From the NCBI GenBank assembly GCA_949152475.1, contig OX424562.1:3596001-3660000 (forward strand): DNA of 64,000 bases. Reading direction: 5' to 3'. Each line of letters begins with the position of its first letter. The stretch's first letter is position 1. The notes under the pieces were generated by a model. That model ran no database searches, was not told the origin of the DNA, and was given only the letters and a program-made list of their open reading frames with translations. Source of the stretch: Terebella lapidaria (Eukaryota > Annelida > Polychaeta > Terebellida > Terebellidae). A program made the position numbers and the translations under genes. Shown piece by piece: positions 36,290 to 48,084 of the stretch.

Positions 36290-37576
36290 TGGGGCCAGTG
36301 GCCCTTGTTTCAAAATGGCGGCCATTTTCGACGAAAAACGGCCAATTTCTGACTTTGGTGGCCATTTTCTCAAAAACTGTGTTTCAAAAAATTGCCCTTA
36401 TATACATACCTCTGTGACGTGTATAAGTTTCGTTGCCCCGGAATCGCCGGTCTGCGTCTGGCGGCCATTTTCATTTCCTCGACGGGTCCGAAATGGGACT
36501 TTCTCATGTTAAATTCTCCTGTGCTTTATAATGGGACACATTATGCCTAATATCTCACTTAATATTGAGATTAGAGATTAGGAATCAATTCTGGACACAT
36601 AGAAAATGATTCAAATTTTCAATTTGACACCTCATTTTCAAGGTCAGAGCACAAAATGGCTTATACCTCGCTTATTATCAACTTTACAGCTTAGGATTCA
36701 ATTGTGGACTTATAGGAAATGATATATGCCGAATATTCTGATGACCTTGAATTGACCTTTGACCTCATTTTCAAGGTCACAGGACAAAATGCCTAATATC
36801 TCGCTTGTAATCGACTTTACAGCTTAGGAATCAATTATGAACATGCAGATTATTGTCATGACCTTGAATTTCACCTTTGACCTCATTTTCAAGGTCAGGG
36901 ATAAAATGGCTAATATCACTTATTATCGATTTTACAGCTTTGGAATCAATTGTGGACATAGAGTGAGTAATATAATGCTGAATATATCCTCGTGACCTTG
37001 AATTTTACCTCTGACCCCATCTTCAAGGTCAAGAGCACAAAATGGCCAATATCTCGCTTTTGTCGACTTTACAGATTAGGAATCAATTGTGAACATATAG
37101 GAAATGTTATATTCTGAATATTGTCATGACCTTGAATTTGACCTTTGACCTAATTTTCAAGGTCACAGGACAAAATGGCTAATATCTCACGTATTATCGA
37201 TGTTACAGCTTAGGAATAAATTTTGGACATATAGGGAATGATATGTGCTGAATATTCCCGTGACCTTGAATTTGACCTCGGACCTCATTTTCAAGATCAG
37301 AGCACAAAATGGCTTATACCTCGCTTATTATCAACTTTACAGCTTAGGATTCAATTGTGGAAATATAGGAAATGATATATGCTGAATATTCTGATGACCT
37401 TGAATTGACCTTTGACCTAAGTTTCAAGGTCACAGGACAAAATGGCTAATATCTCACTTGTTATCGACTTTACAGCTTAGGAATCAATTAAGAACATATA
37501 GGTAATGATATATGCAGATTATTGCCTTTGACCTCATTTTCAAGGTCACCGGACAAAATGGCTAATATCTCACTTA

Positions 37577-38459
37577 CCGTATTGACGCGCATAGAGGCGC
37601 ATGCGCCTATAAGTGAGCATGCGCCTATATCTGGATAGAGGCGCATGCGCCAGTATGTGAAGCAGTTGACATTTTCGCCACCCAAAACCATTATCCAGTT
37701 AAAGGTGCATGCGCTTATATATGAGGTAGTCTAAACCATACAATGTGAGTTTTGTTCACTTTCTTGGAAGAAAATTGAAGCACACGCCGAATGGAACTCG
37801 AATTTGTCTGTTGCTATACTGCATAGTGCCGTAGAGGTGGGGGGTACATATCTATCCTAGAAGGCCCCCAGTACACACGTTTCACGTTATGAAAAAGCGC
37901 TGTATGCCTATACATGTAGGTGTGCGTAAAAAGGGTGGTGAAACAATTGTACTACATCAACAGAAGTAGGCCTACAACACCATCACCACCTCAACACAAG
38001 CCAGAAACCCGCCACAAATCCAGTCACATGTTCATTCAGTATACTGCAGGGTCGACCTCTCCCTCCACCTTAATGACTCCCAACACAACATGATGGGGCC
38101 CACGCAAAACCATCCACCTCATCCATCTCCGTAAAAACACCTTGTCCTCCATTGTTTTGAAGGGCAATACACGTGGTGATCTCGTGATACCTTTCAACTA
38201 AGGGTTTTCGTGAGATATGTACATCCGTGTCAGGAAATTTATTAACTAATAATATTTATATGCAAACACAGGATCAATTAATGAAACTTGAATGCGCCTG
38301 TACGTGAATATTGGGATATGCCTCTATGTGAATATTGGGGTGCGCCTATATCCGGATATAGGCGCATGCGCCTCTGTGTGAATAAAAATATTTTTCAAAA
38401 CCTCTCAAAATGCGAAAATCCGCTTATAGGCGCATGCGCCTCTATGCGCATCAAAACGG
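37577..38459. mobile_element. 883-bp TA-flanked MITE with GCGCATGCGC palindromes
   Basis: TIRs CCGTATTGACGCGCATAG and CCGTTTTGATGCGCATAG (right end complemented) continue into AGGCGCATGCGCCTATAAG. TA flanks at 37575-37576 and 38460-38461. Removing it restores the satellite sequence CTCACTTATTATCG. Further copies of the GCGCATGCGC motif lie just inside each end (37615-37650, 38340-38370). No transposase. Confidence 0.9.
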
Positions 38460-39317
38460 TATTATCGATTTTACAGCTTTGGAATCAATTGTGGACATAG
38501 AGTGAATAATATAATGCTGAATATATTCTCGTGACCTCGATTTTTACCTCTGACCTCATTTTCAAGGTAAAGAGCACAAAATGGCTAATATCTCGCTTAT
38601 TGTCGACTTTACAGATTAGGAATCAATTGTGAACATATAGGAAATGTTATATTCTGAATATTGTCATGACCTTGAATTCGACCTTTGACCTCATTTTCAA
38701 AGTCAAAGGACAAAATGGCTAATATCTTGCTCATCTATTGACTTTATGGCTTGGGAACCAATTGTGGACATATAGAAAATGATATACACTGATTATTTTG
38801 AGGACCTAGAATTTGACCTTGAACTTATTTTCAAGGTCAGAGCACAAAATGCCTAATATCTCGCTTATCGTCGACTTTACAGCTTAGGATTCGATAGTGA
38901 ACATATAAGGAATGATATATGCTGAATATTTTGGTGACCTAGATTTTGACCTATAACCTCATTTTCCAAGTGAGAGAACAAAATGGTTAATATCTCGTTT
39001 GTTATCGACTTACAGCTTAGGAATCAAGTGCAAACAGGAAATGATATATGCTAAATATTCTCATGACCTTGAACTTGATTTTTTACCTCATTTTCAAGGT
39101 CACATCACGAATGGCTAATATCTCACTTATTTTCAGCTTTACAGCTTAGGAATCAATTGTGGTCAAACTACAAATGATAAATGCTGAATATTCTCGTGAC
39201 CTCGACTTGACCAATGACATCGGTCCATAAGAATACGGAAACGGACCAGATTTGCAGAAACGGAGCGGATAATGTATAAATTCTCCTATGCTTTATAATG
39301 GGACACATTATGCCTAA

Positions 39318-40353
39318 ATTCAACCCAGGTTCAAGATGGAGTCGGCGCTTTCCGTTCAGAAAGCTCTGTCCAAGGGGAAGTGGGCAGTCAGTATCGACGT
39401 CAAGGACGCGTACTTACATGTGCCCATACACCCAGCCGATCGGCGATACCTCAAGTTCGCCTTCGAGGGTTCGGTGTATCAGTTCAGGGTACTTCCTTTT
39501 GGAGTAGCCACCGCCCCTTACGTGTTCACCCGTATCGTAAGGACGATGGCAGCCAGGTTTCGATCGGTTGGAATTCAGTTCCACCATTATATCGACGATT
39601 GGTTAATCATAGCCGACTCCCCGGTTGGCGACCAGCCTTGGCTGGATCCCCAATTGGGCGAAGTCTCATCTGTCCTCGACACAGAGGTTCGAGTATGTCG
39701 GGGTAGATTACGATCTAGATCGAGGAGTAGCTCTTCCTCCGCGGAAGAGAGTTCTCAAGGCGATTGCGGCGATGGAGGTCGCGCTGACGCAGTCGTCGAT
39801 CACAGCTCGACAGTTTCTGTCCATCATCGGTCTGTTGGCGTCGATGGAGAAACAGGTGCCGTTCGGCAGGTGCTTCCTCAGACCCATTCAATGGTGTCTA
39901 GCATTGCAATGGCGGATCCTCACCGATCGACTAGACCAAGTCGTATCGGTGGACGATCGTGCTCGGGAAGCAATGCATTGGTGGCGGGACCATCGGAATC
40001 TTTTCCGAGGGATGCCACTGGCGGAGTATCTGCCCGATCGGACCTTCTTCACCGATGCGTCAGAATTGGCTTGGGGAGCTCATATGGACGAGCACGAACT
40101 CTCTGCTGTGTGGAACACGAGCGAGAGGGCGTTGCACACCAAAATCCAAAGCTGCCAAGCAAAAATGGCGGTGGACAGAAAAGTGAAGCTTCTGCGCAGC
40201 TGCGCGCGCATATGCGCGGCGGTTTTGGGGCAAAAGGAGCGCTCGAGTCATGCAGGCAGACGATCGTGCCTTGCTTTCAGTACGCGAATTTCTATCCAGA
40301 ACGATCCAAAGGATCGAAAAGGAGCATGTAGTAGTTTAGATTGGTGATGTATA
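39318..40353 (+). pseudogene. DIRS/Ngaro-type retrotransposon pol fragment (RT and RNase H)
   Basis: From about 39336 one frame holds the RT core: motif A DVKDAYLHVPIHP, then FRVLPFGVATAPYVFT, then motif C HYIDDWLI. YIDDWL and the spacing resemble DIRS and Ngaro retroelements. Near 39625 the frame changes: LGWIPNWAKSHL and FEYVGVDYDL, then the RNase H start FFTDASELAWGAHMD near 40040, lie in another frame, with several residues lost at the junction. The amino end of pol, methyltransferase and tyrosine recombinase are absent. At 40150-40275 coding sequence gives way to a segment that reappears inverted at 53060-53200. The fragment sits within the 134-bp satellite; the leader of that satellite is present on both sides (39275-39317 and 40354-40397). 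Confidence 0.85.
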
Positions 40354-41495
40354 AAATAAACTCTCCTATGCTTTATAATGGGACACATTATGCCTAATAT
40401 CTCACTTAATATTGAGATTAGAGACTAGGAATCAATTGTGGACATATAGGAAATGATATATGCTGAATATCCTCGTGACCTTGAATTTGACCTCTGACCT
40501 CAATTCAAGGTCAGAGCTTAAAATGGCTGATATCTCGCTTATTATCGACTCTACCGCTTAGGAATCAATTGTGGACATATAGGAAATGATATATGCTGAA
40601 TATTTTGATGACCTTGAATTTGACCTTTGACCCCATTTTCAAGGTCATAGGACAAAATGGCTAATATCTCGCTTGTTATCGACTTTACAGCTTAGGAATC
40701 AGTTATGATAATATAGGAAATGATATATGCAGATTATTGTCATGACTTGAATTTGACCTTTGACCTCATTTTCAAGGTCACAGGACAAAATGGCTAATAT
40801 CTCACTTATTATCGACTCTACAGCTTAGGAATCAATTGTGGACATATAGGAAATGATATATGCTGAATATTCTGATGACCTTGAATTTGACATTCGACCG
40901 CATTTTCAAGGTCATAGGACAAAATGGCTAATATCTCGCTTGTTATCGACTTTACAGCTTAGGAATCAGTTATGAACATATAGGAAATGATATATGCAGA
41001 TTATTGTCATGACCTTGAATTTGACCTGTGACCTCATTTTCAAGGTCACAGGACAAAATGTCTAATATCTCACTTATTATCGATTTTACAGCTTAGGAAT
41101 CAATTGTGGACATGTAGGAAATGATATATGCTGAATATTCTCGTGACCTTGAATTTGACCTCTGACCTCATTTTCAAGGTCCAAGGACAAACTGACTCAT
41201 ATCTTGCTCCTCTATTGACTGTATGGCTTGGGAATCAATTGTGGACATGATATAGAAAATGATATACACTGAATATTTTGATGACCTTGAATTTGACCTT
41301 TGCCCCTTCATTTTCAAGGCCACAGCACAAAATTGCTAATATCTCGCTGATTATTGAATTTACAGCTTAGCAATCAACTGTGGACATGATATATGCTTAA
41401 TGTAATATATGCTGAATATTCTCTTGACCTTGAATTTAACCAGTGACCTGGCTAACATCTAAAATATTAAACATTGTCCGGTAACCTATCTTCGG

Positions 41496-43674
41496 CCCTT
41501 GGCCTAATTTTCCAACGTACAATCCCAATAGCACTTTATTCCAAGCACATGTATAGATGAACCTGTGAACATCTTGTCGAACATTTCGAAAATAGATGAA
41601 ACGGTGAACATTCGTCGAACATTTCGAACAGTATGCCATCAATGCATGCAGTATAAGCGTATTTACCGGTTTTCTCAATAACAAGAAAGACGAATGAACG
41701 CTCGAGATGAATACAGCACACGGTACCTGATTCAACATAAAAGTTTTGATATGATACCTTTATAAGGTGTTATTGTAGATTTTCGGACTTATACCTGTAC
41801 ATGTACAGGCCCTAGCAAAACTGCCTGGTCAAATATCACACATTAGAGAAGCTTATCAGGGACATTCAACTTTTTATATAGGATATAACCTTTTTCCGTA
41901 GGATTATTTACTCACTTTTTAAACTGGGAAGTGAATATTTCAAACCTGGAATTAAATATTCAAACCGGGGATTAATTATCAAAACCTGGAATTTAATGTT
42001 AGAACCGGAAATAAATATTTAAGTTAAGAAATAAATCTTCAAACCCAGATTTAATTATTTTAACCCGGAATTAAATATTCAAACCATCTTGCCCACACGC
42101 TCATTTTATATTAACGTCATACCACCCATGAATGCACACATAAATCATCTGCAAAAATACGGTAAATATTCATAGCAGGCCCATGTTTAATAAACAGACG
42201 ATATCGCGTGCACCGTGATATGACATTATCTTCAAAGTTTCCTTTGACCTGATTTTCACGGTGACAGGACAAAATAGCTAATATCTCACTTATTAACTTC
42301 AGAGTGTGGGAATCAATGAAAGACATATAGGAAATGTTATACGCCAAATATTCTAAGGACCTTGCATTTTGCTTTCATTTTCATGGCCACAGAGCAAAAT
42401 TGCTAATATCGCTCTGATTATTGAATTTACAGCTAATCAACTGTGGACATGATATATGTTTAATATTATATATGCTGAATATTCTCTTGACCTTGGATTT
42501 AACCAGTGAGATTTTAGATGGCAATCTAAAATGGCAATTTTAGATCTTTGGCCCTTGGCATAATTTTTCTATACATGTAGAATTACAATTTGCAAAGAAA
42601 TTTGTTGGGAAAAAAATGTGTTATGTGACACATAACATAATGTGTTATTTGACCACAAAATTCGAACTCGAACTGAACAATCTCCCATTAATTTTCCCCC
42701 TCAAAATGGCCCGTTATCTGGCTATTTCTACACACGTCCTCATGACGTCATTGGTATTTGTCTGGATACTGTCGCGACCGGTAATATTGGCCCCTGGATG
42801 TGACATTTCGGCAAACCAATAATTTGCTATCCAGTGTTTTGTTTGTGCAGTGCATATTGCATATATTCCGGAGATATACTCAATTACTGTAAGTTTTCAT
42901 GACAACCAAGAATGCAAAAACTTGGACCAATTCTAAAATTGGTTAGAACTTTAAATGGTCATATGTTACTAGATACATGGTTCTGAAACTGTCAAATTCA
43001 ATCACTAGCAAATAATGTATGAGTCACAATCACCAGAATTATTAGCTGTCAATATTTGTCTTTTTACAGTAATACCAGCTAGGCGACTGGTCCGAGACCG
43101 TTCCCATGATTTACATGAAAATGCACATATTTGTGACATATTCATGGTATTCGGGATAGACACGCCAGTACTGTTTATTATAAATAAAAACTAGTCTTTC
43201 GCTCATATAAATACAATCTTATACAATCTTTTTGTGTAAAGAATTTATTCAATATCCTAGCATTAGTAACATAATTGTGGTAAATGTTCTTCGGTGATGC
43301 CAGGTCATCTGGGATTGCGAGAACAACACCGGGAGAACCTGCAGAAAGAGAAGACATCGGTCAAACTGGCACAGTTATCACTCAAAACATTGGTTCTGAT
43401 GATCAAGACAGTGTGAAGTCGATTATGAGCCAAGCATCCCAAACTTGCCACCATCCAAAGTTTTGTTTTGTACATAAGACCAATGATCTAGTATTATCAT
43501 TTGAAAGAATACTATCCACTGAACATAAAAGGATTTTTTTTTTTGGCAAGAAAGTTAGTATTTTACCAAAACAAGTGCCTTGAGTATGCATGTGATGGAA
43601 ATGAGGATGTGGCGTATTCATGATGGAATCTAGCTGCTGAATAAAAAGGACTTACCCTAGGCCATAAGAGGCAG
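41496..43674. other. non-coding; short 20-23-bp array and satellite relic
   Basis: 41900-42085 holds about eight diverged units of the form AAACCCGGAATTAAATATTC. 42210-42510 is a degenerate relic of the 134-bp satellite. The rest is AT-rich; 43284-43583 has a 99-codon plus-strand frame without resemblance to any family. Part of 43200-43674 may be 3' UTR of the minus-strand gene that follows. Confidence 0.5.
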
Positions 43675-43801
43675 TCATCGAGGTGGCTCAATCTGGTATT
43701 TTCGGCCGTACCAAGGCACATATTCAAGCACTTGTTTCCACTCAGTGTAGTAGAGCAGAGCAGCGACGCCACAGGCTCCAAACGTGCCACCAGTCCCCAT
43801 C
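43675..43801 (-). CDS. UQCR11: cytochrome b-c1 complex subunit 10 (UQCR11), last coding exon
   Basis: Small single-helix subunit of mitochondrial complex III. Downstream of an acceptor (TGTTGGCAG at 43802-43810) the minus strand encodes 41 residues ending at the stop 43675-43677. The order of features matches the family: a glycine-rich helix (GTGGTFGACGVAALLYY), then TEWKQVLEYVPW, aligning with the TDW...LDWVP segment of vertebrate UQCR11 without gaps, then a short basic tail. The exon begins one base into a codon, and TG|G would supply the conserved Trp just before this segment. The first exon, with the amino-terminal 15-20 residues, was not found up to 47.5 kb. A donor-like GTAAGT just after the stop (43650-43655) may start a 3' UTR intron. 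The frame is intact, so a live gene is more likely than a relic. Confidence 0.72.
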
Positions 43802-43810
43802 CTGCCAACA

Positions 43811-44203
43811 CAGACCACACATAATGCGCTTATAGCTATTTTACATCGAACCAATATCCATCTCGATCAAAAGTCAAAGACTTTGCACTATTCCGTCACA
43901 TCTACCATTACTGATCAATAAAACTTTTCCACAAACTTAGATTTCGAGCTTTGCTGAGTGCACTTTGGATTTCATTCTGGACTGGTCATCACTGACCAAA
44001 GCCGGAATGTTCTGCAACAGTTCGCCGTTACCACATGCTTGCCATGAAATAACAATAATCCCCAATTCCATCCTGCAGCTCTACGGAACGTTTTCTTTGC
44101 TGAACGCACAAGTTCCGATCACATGGTGCAGATAGCAAGGCACTGATTGGTCATGCCTATATTTACCCGAACTGGCACTTCAACCTGAATGTGTTCGCTA
44201 CCT
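43811..44203. other. probable UQCR11 intron or 5' flank
   Basis: No matching first exon was recognised here. A minus-strand CCAAT-type sequence (ACCAATCAG, near 44143-44151) is present, which could be part of a promoter, but no initiating exon with the right sequence follows. Confidence 0.35.
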
Positions 44204-44905
44204 TTAAAGTACTAGGAACATGAAAATATGATATGAACTCAAATAAGATACCTGGTTTTGCTGAGTAAAATGCAGTTTACTGCATGCCAATATCTCTATT
44301 GGTTAAAAAGTTATGGCCATTTGAATGTCACATTTTGACAGTTTATGACATATGCTGGATTGAACACTTCTGGATTATAGGAGGAGCTAATTAGTATGCA
44401 AATGAGGTATTCGTGACATAGAAGGGGTAATATTTTTAATTAGGCAAGTTTGAGTCTTAATATAATTGATCTGGTCAGAATTATTGCAAACCTAAACTTC
44501 AAACATTGATAAGCATGGTCGATGATCAAAGTGTTACTGTTCCAATGGTTACTATTCACCTGCTGGAGTCCTTAGCAACCATTGGTTGCTATGGGTCCTA
44601 CCTGCCAGATATAGGGGTTTTGACAGAATTTGATTATTGTATATTATTTATGCATGTGGAGTCAATCCATTTTCACCTTTGGTTTTGTTTGCTTATCGAT
44701 ATGACTGTGGATTTGGGCCATAGCAACCCTGGTTGCTAGGAGCCTTATATCCATACTGGTGACCTTAGCAACTATCCGGATGTGAAATTCATTGACTATC
44801 AATTATGTTGATCATGTGGAGTAAGCTTTGTTGAATTATTGCAGTTTCTTAAGACTTCAATATGCCAATAAATCCATCTAATTAAAAATTAGCCCAAAGG
44901 CTAAG

Positions 44906-46431
44906 ATAGGTTACCGGACAATTTTGGTTTGGACATGGCAGCATTGGCAGCATTGGCAGGTAACAGACCTTGAGATTTACCAATCAAGGTTCGCAGTGTA
45001 AACATATGACCTTGGGATTTACCAATCAAGGTCATCCGTATGAACTTCGATGTAACCATTACATGTATGTGTGCAGCATTTGATATTCTATATGTTGGGT
45101 GGAATCGTTTAGGCCGCTCAGGTCAATTTACACATTCCAAGTCAGACATTTGGCACTCAAGGTCATCTGACGTCAAGTTCAAGGTCATCATTAGTTGTGC
45201 CATATATGTCTTCCTATATGTTCATAATGCAAACATGAGCTCTATCTGCAAGCATTTCATCTACAAAGGCAAATCTGGGCATTTTTTGACCCCAAAATGG
45301 CTGTTTTGACCTTTCAAGGTCATCGAAGGTCAAATTCAAGGTCACCACACAAGTCGTCATATATGACTTCCCATTTGAAAGTGCCAATTTCTAAGCTCTA
45401 TCTTCAAGCGTTCTATGAGTACAGTCCTGACAGCTCCCATTATGAAGGAAAAAAGTGCCAAAAATGTTCTAAGTCCAAAATTTTTTTCAAAGGGTGAAAA
45501 TTTTTTTTTGCCTAGAAATGGCCCAAAATGGATAGTAATGTTATTTGGGGCGAAAAAAATTTTTTTCGCCGACTCGTCAAAAATTCAAAATGGCCGCCAC
45601 ACTGAGATCGGCGATTCAAGGGCAACAAAACTTATACACGTCACAGAGGTATATAAGAGGAATCTTTTTAAGCAAAAATCTCAAAACTGATCAGACAGTT
45701 TTTGAGAAAATACAGACCAGGTGCAAATTTGAGCGTTTTTCGACCCAAAAATGGCTGTTTTGACCTTTCAAGGTCATCCAAGGTCAAATTCAAGGTCACC
45801 ACACAAGTCGCCATATATGACTTCCCATTTGAAAGTGCCAATTTCTAAGCTCTATCTTCAAGCGTTCTATGAGTACAGTCCGGACAGCTCCCATTATGAA
45901 GGGAAAAAGTACCGAAAATTTTCTAAGTCCAAAATTTTTTTCAAAGGGTGAAAATTTTTTTTTGCCCTAGAAATGGCCCAAAATGGATAGTAATGCGATT
46001 TGGGGCGAAAAAAAATTTTTTCGCCGACCCGCCAAAAATTCAAAATGGCCGCCACACGGAAACCGGCAGATTTAGGGCAACCAAACTTTTACATATCACA
46101 GAGGTATATGAGGGGAATCTTTTGAAACCAAAAACTCAAAACTGATCTGACAGTTTTTGAGAAAATGGCCGTCAAAGTCCAAAATTTAGCGTTTTTCGAC
46201 AAAAACGGCCGCCATTTTGAAAAAAATGCGAAAATCAAAAAACAAAAAAATACCTCCTTCTCAAAATATTTTTAGGCATTTTTGTGCAAAATTTCAGAAA
46301 GATTCGATCGTTAACTTTAAAGATAAAAATGTTAACGCCGGACGGACGGACGGACGGACGGACGGACGGACGGACGACGGACGCAACGCCATGCCAATAG
46401 GTTATCGGACCAAAGGTCCGGTAACCTAAAA
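44906..46431 (+). mobile_element. GGTTACCGGAC-family element, third copy
   Basis: Left end TAGGTTACCGGACAA at 44906, right end GGTCCGGTAACCTAA at 46417-46431. The right end is also a hairpin, GGTTATCGGACC-AAA-GGTCCGGTAACC. The body contains two 454-bp direct repeats (from 45297 and 45751) with CCAAAATGGCTGTTTTGACC and TCCCATTATGAAGG, which are the forward counterparts of 34898-35150 and 32810-33176. The sequence left of TAGG (AAATTAGCCCAAAGGC) is also shared with 41480-41517, so the true left terminus is uncertain. Confidence 0.65.
46335..46383. repeat. (GGAC)n microsatellite
   Basis: About eleven GGAC units, interrupted once, just before the right end of the surrounding element. A degenerate version stands at the same relative place at 4205-4225. 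Confidence 0.95.
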
Positions 46432-46622
46432 ATGTTCCCCCTGTGACGTCATGCATACAAATGTGCATGTTAATGAGCTATATAATTTTTCAAATTGTAC
46501 TTTGGGCAATTTGAACTTTTGAAGGAATCGAGATATTCACATTCTGTAAAAGCCATTCTGATCAGCTTACATGGTGCTTTAATCTGAGCTCACATCATAT
46601 TTTCATGTTCCTAGTACTTTAA

Positions 46623-47545
46623 TTAATTAAGTTGTCCAATTTTCATAAATTGCGTCGGCAAACTTCTCTTTGGCCAATAATAATGTTTTGCAGAATGCGT
46701 CGTAAATGGCGTAAAAAGACTCGGACAAACTGGTTCGGCGATAGGTTAATTATCTTCTGATTTCTTCTGACTTCTGATTTCGCCATTCCTGGGCGATAAA
46801 TGAGCTGAGTATGTGTCTGCACTTGTGCGGCCACATTGTTGAGCACTGCAAAAGAATATATATATATATTGTTCAGTTATTCTTTTGCAGTGCTCGTTAG
46901 TGTGGCCGCACATGTGCATACACGCCATCAGCTAATTTATATTTTATTGCCCAGGAATGGGGAAATCAGAAGTTGAGGACTATCATGTCGATTAGAAATG
47001 AAGCTATGATCGGATGACCAAGAAATCTGAGTATGCAAATTGTTTCACAAGATATTGGAGAAGATCGCAATAATGGGTAAATGTCTGGTCACGCAAGATG
47101 TGGCTTGGTCACGATCGCAATGTAGAATAGTTAGGGCCCCATGTCTGATACAATCTGTGTCCCACTTGACTCGCGCTTCTCGATGTCGATGAGTGGGGCA
47201 CTTGGGTCTAGGCCTAAAGGCTGGACCAGTGCTCGTACGGTCGATGAAACAGTAAAATTATGACAGACAAGTTTGTTATGATTCTCCAGACATAAGGACG
47301 AATGGGAGTAAATGTACATGGAAACAAATAATTCCAAATTCATACCATGTCAGCAGCTCATATGACACATTTCATTGTTTTGAATAGGGCTTCAACCAGT
47401 ACTCGGTTAACCGGTTACGGTTCAGTTACAGAGTGTAAGGGGTTTCAGATTTTGTAACCAGTTAATCATGAACGTATTTTGCAACCTCGTGATTCATGTA
47501 CACCAACAGATATTTAACGCGATGGAGCCCTGTCTTGCAGTACTA
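46623..47545. other. no confident gene; short inverted repeat
   Basis: 46800-46930 holds an inverted repeat around TATATATATATTG, with arms containing GTGCGGCCACA and AGCACTGCAAAAGAATA. A minus-strand frame at 47131-47230 reads VRALVQPLGLDPSAPLID, but no supporting splice sites were confirmed. Confidence 0.4.
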
Positions 47546-47710
47546 CGAGCCTTCTGTCCGAAATTCGCCGCATTCCCAAATTCGCCAACAGCATTTTTAG
47601 GCTCTTTTATGTCCTTCATAACACCCATTGAAATCGTTATTCGATAGTCCGGTATCAGGACTATTTACCATTATTTTTTCACAAAGACAGCTTCTATGTG
47701 TTGCTAATAT

Positions 47711-48084
47711 ACAGTTGGCACCGGCGTGAAGTTAGCTACTTGTTACTAGTTCCTTATTCAAATCGAATAAGTAACCAGGAGCTGGCTACTTATTCAGTCT
47801 GGCTACTTATTCAGACATAATTTCATGATGAATCAAGACTTGAGTGGCTCTGCTGAATGTATCACCATTCGACCTTGCAAAATATTTTTGGTATATCTAG
47901 ATCTGCTTATCATTACGCGAAATATACTTTTTTGCTTTATTGTAGGTGTGGTACCAACCCCCCCCCCCCTCCCTCACCCCACCCCCTGCTATGCCCCACG
48001 GAGGGTTGTGTGGCTGGTGATGCCTGTTAGCTTTACTGTATCAGCACCCAATGCTGGTTCAAAGCTGGCCATTTGTCCATTTTA
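47711..48084. repeat. left unique arm of the giant element
   Basis: Reverse complement of 63621-63985 with a few differences, including the C-run length at 47961-47970 against the G-run at 63730-63742. Contains short tandem TACTTATTC-type repeats at 47740-47820. The MMNQDLSGSAEC frame appears on both copies only because they are inverted duplicates. Confidence 0.9.

Larger units (their letters stand above)
36510..41460. repeat. 134-bp satellite, interrupted
   Basis: Blocks at 36510-37576, 38460-39260 and 40354-41460, with a relic at 42210-42510. Units contain ACAAAATGGCTAATATCTC, TTTACAGCTTAGGAATCAAT, GACATATAGGAAATGATAT and TGACCTTGAATTTGACC; ACAAAAT recurs near 36651, 36784, 37037, 37170. 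Blocks begin with a leader, CTTTATAATGGGACACATTA, at 36521, 39285 and 40370. Every unit is rich in AGGTCA half-sites in both orientations. Confidence 0.9.
32602..41495. mobile_element. large composite of the GGTTACCGGAC repeat family
   Basis: Left end near 32602 reads CAGGTTGCCGAACC followed by GATATTGGCATAGTGTTGCG, matching the complement of the 46384-46430 end. The right end at 41473-41495 reads TTGTCCGGTAACCTATC. Inside are a reverse-oriented family body (32810-33176 continued at 34898-35150), a second body piece at 36290-36500 and the 134-bp satellite. Four later insertions interrupt it. It could be one very long element or neighbouring copies fused together; no target duplication was found. 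Confidence 0.5.
44208..46618. mobile_element. TTAA-flanked DNA transposon, 2.4 kb, non-autonomous
   Basis: TIRs of about 40 bp start AGTACTAGGAACATGAAAAT. TTAA flanks at 44204-44207 and 46619-46622. TTAA duplication is used by piggyBac and Kolobok; the AG start is closer to Kolobok, but this is a guess. No transposase. A GGTTACCGGAC-family copy is nested inside. Confidence 0.8.

Noticed and set aside
43980-44160. Possible UQCR11 first exon behind a CCAAT-type sequence
   Set aside because: Candidate donors give either the wrong phase or only four residues, lacking the conserved amino-terminal segment.
41473-44930. Inverted TTGTCCGGTAACCTATCTT pair that could bound a 3.4-kb transposon
   Set aside because: The interval holds the UQCR11 exon and the right copy lies inside the TTAA element. 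More likely two separate copies of one family's end facing each other.
47131-47230. Minus-strand stretch VRALVQPLGLDPSAPLID
   Set aside because: Looks coding by composition, but family, start and splice partners could not be identified.
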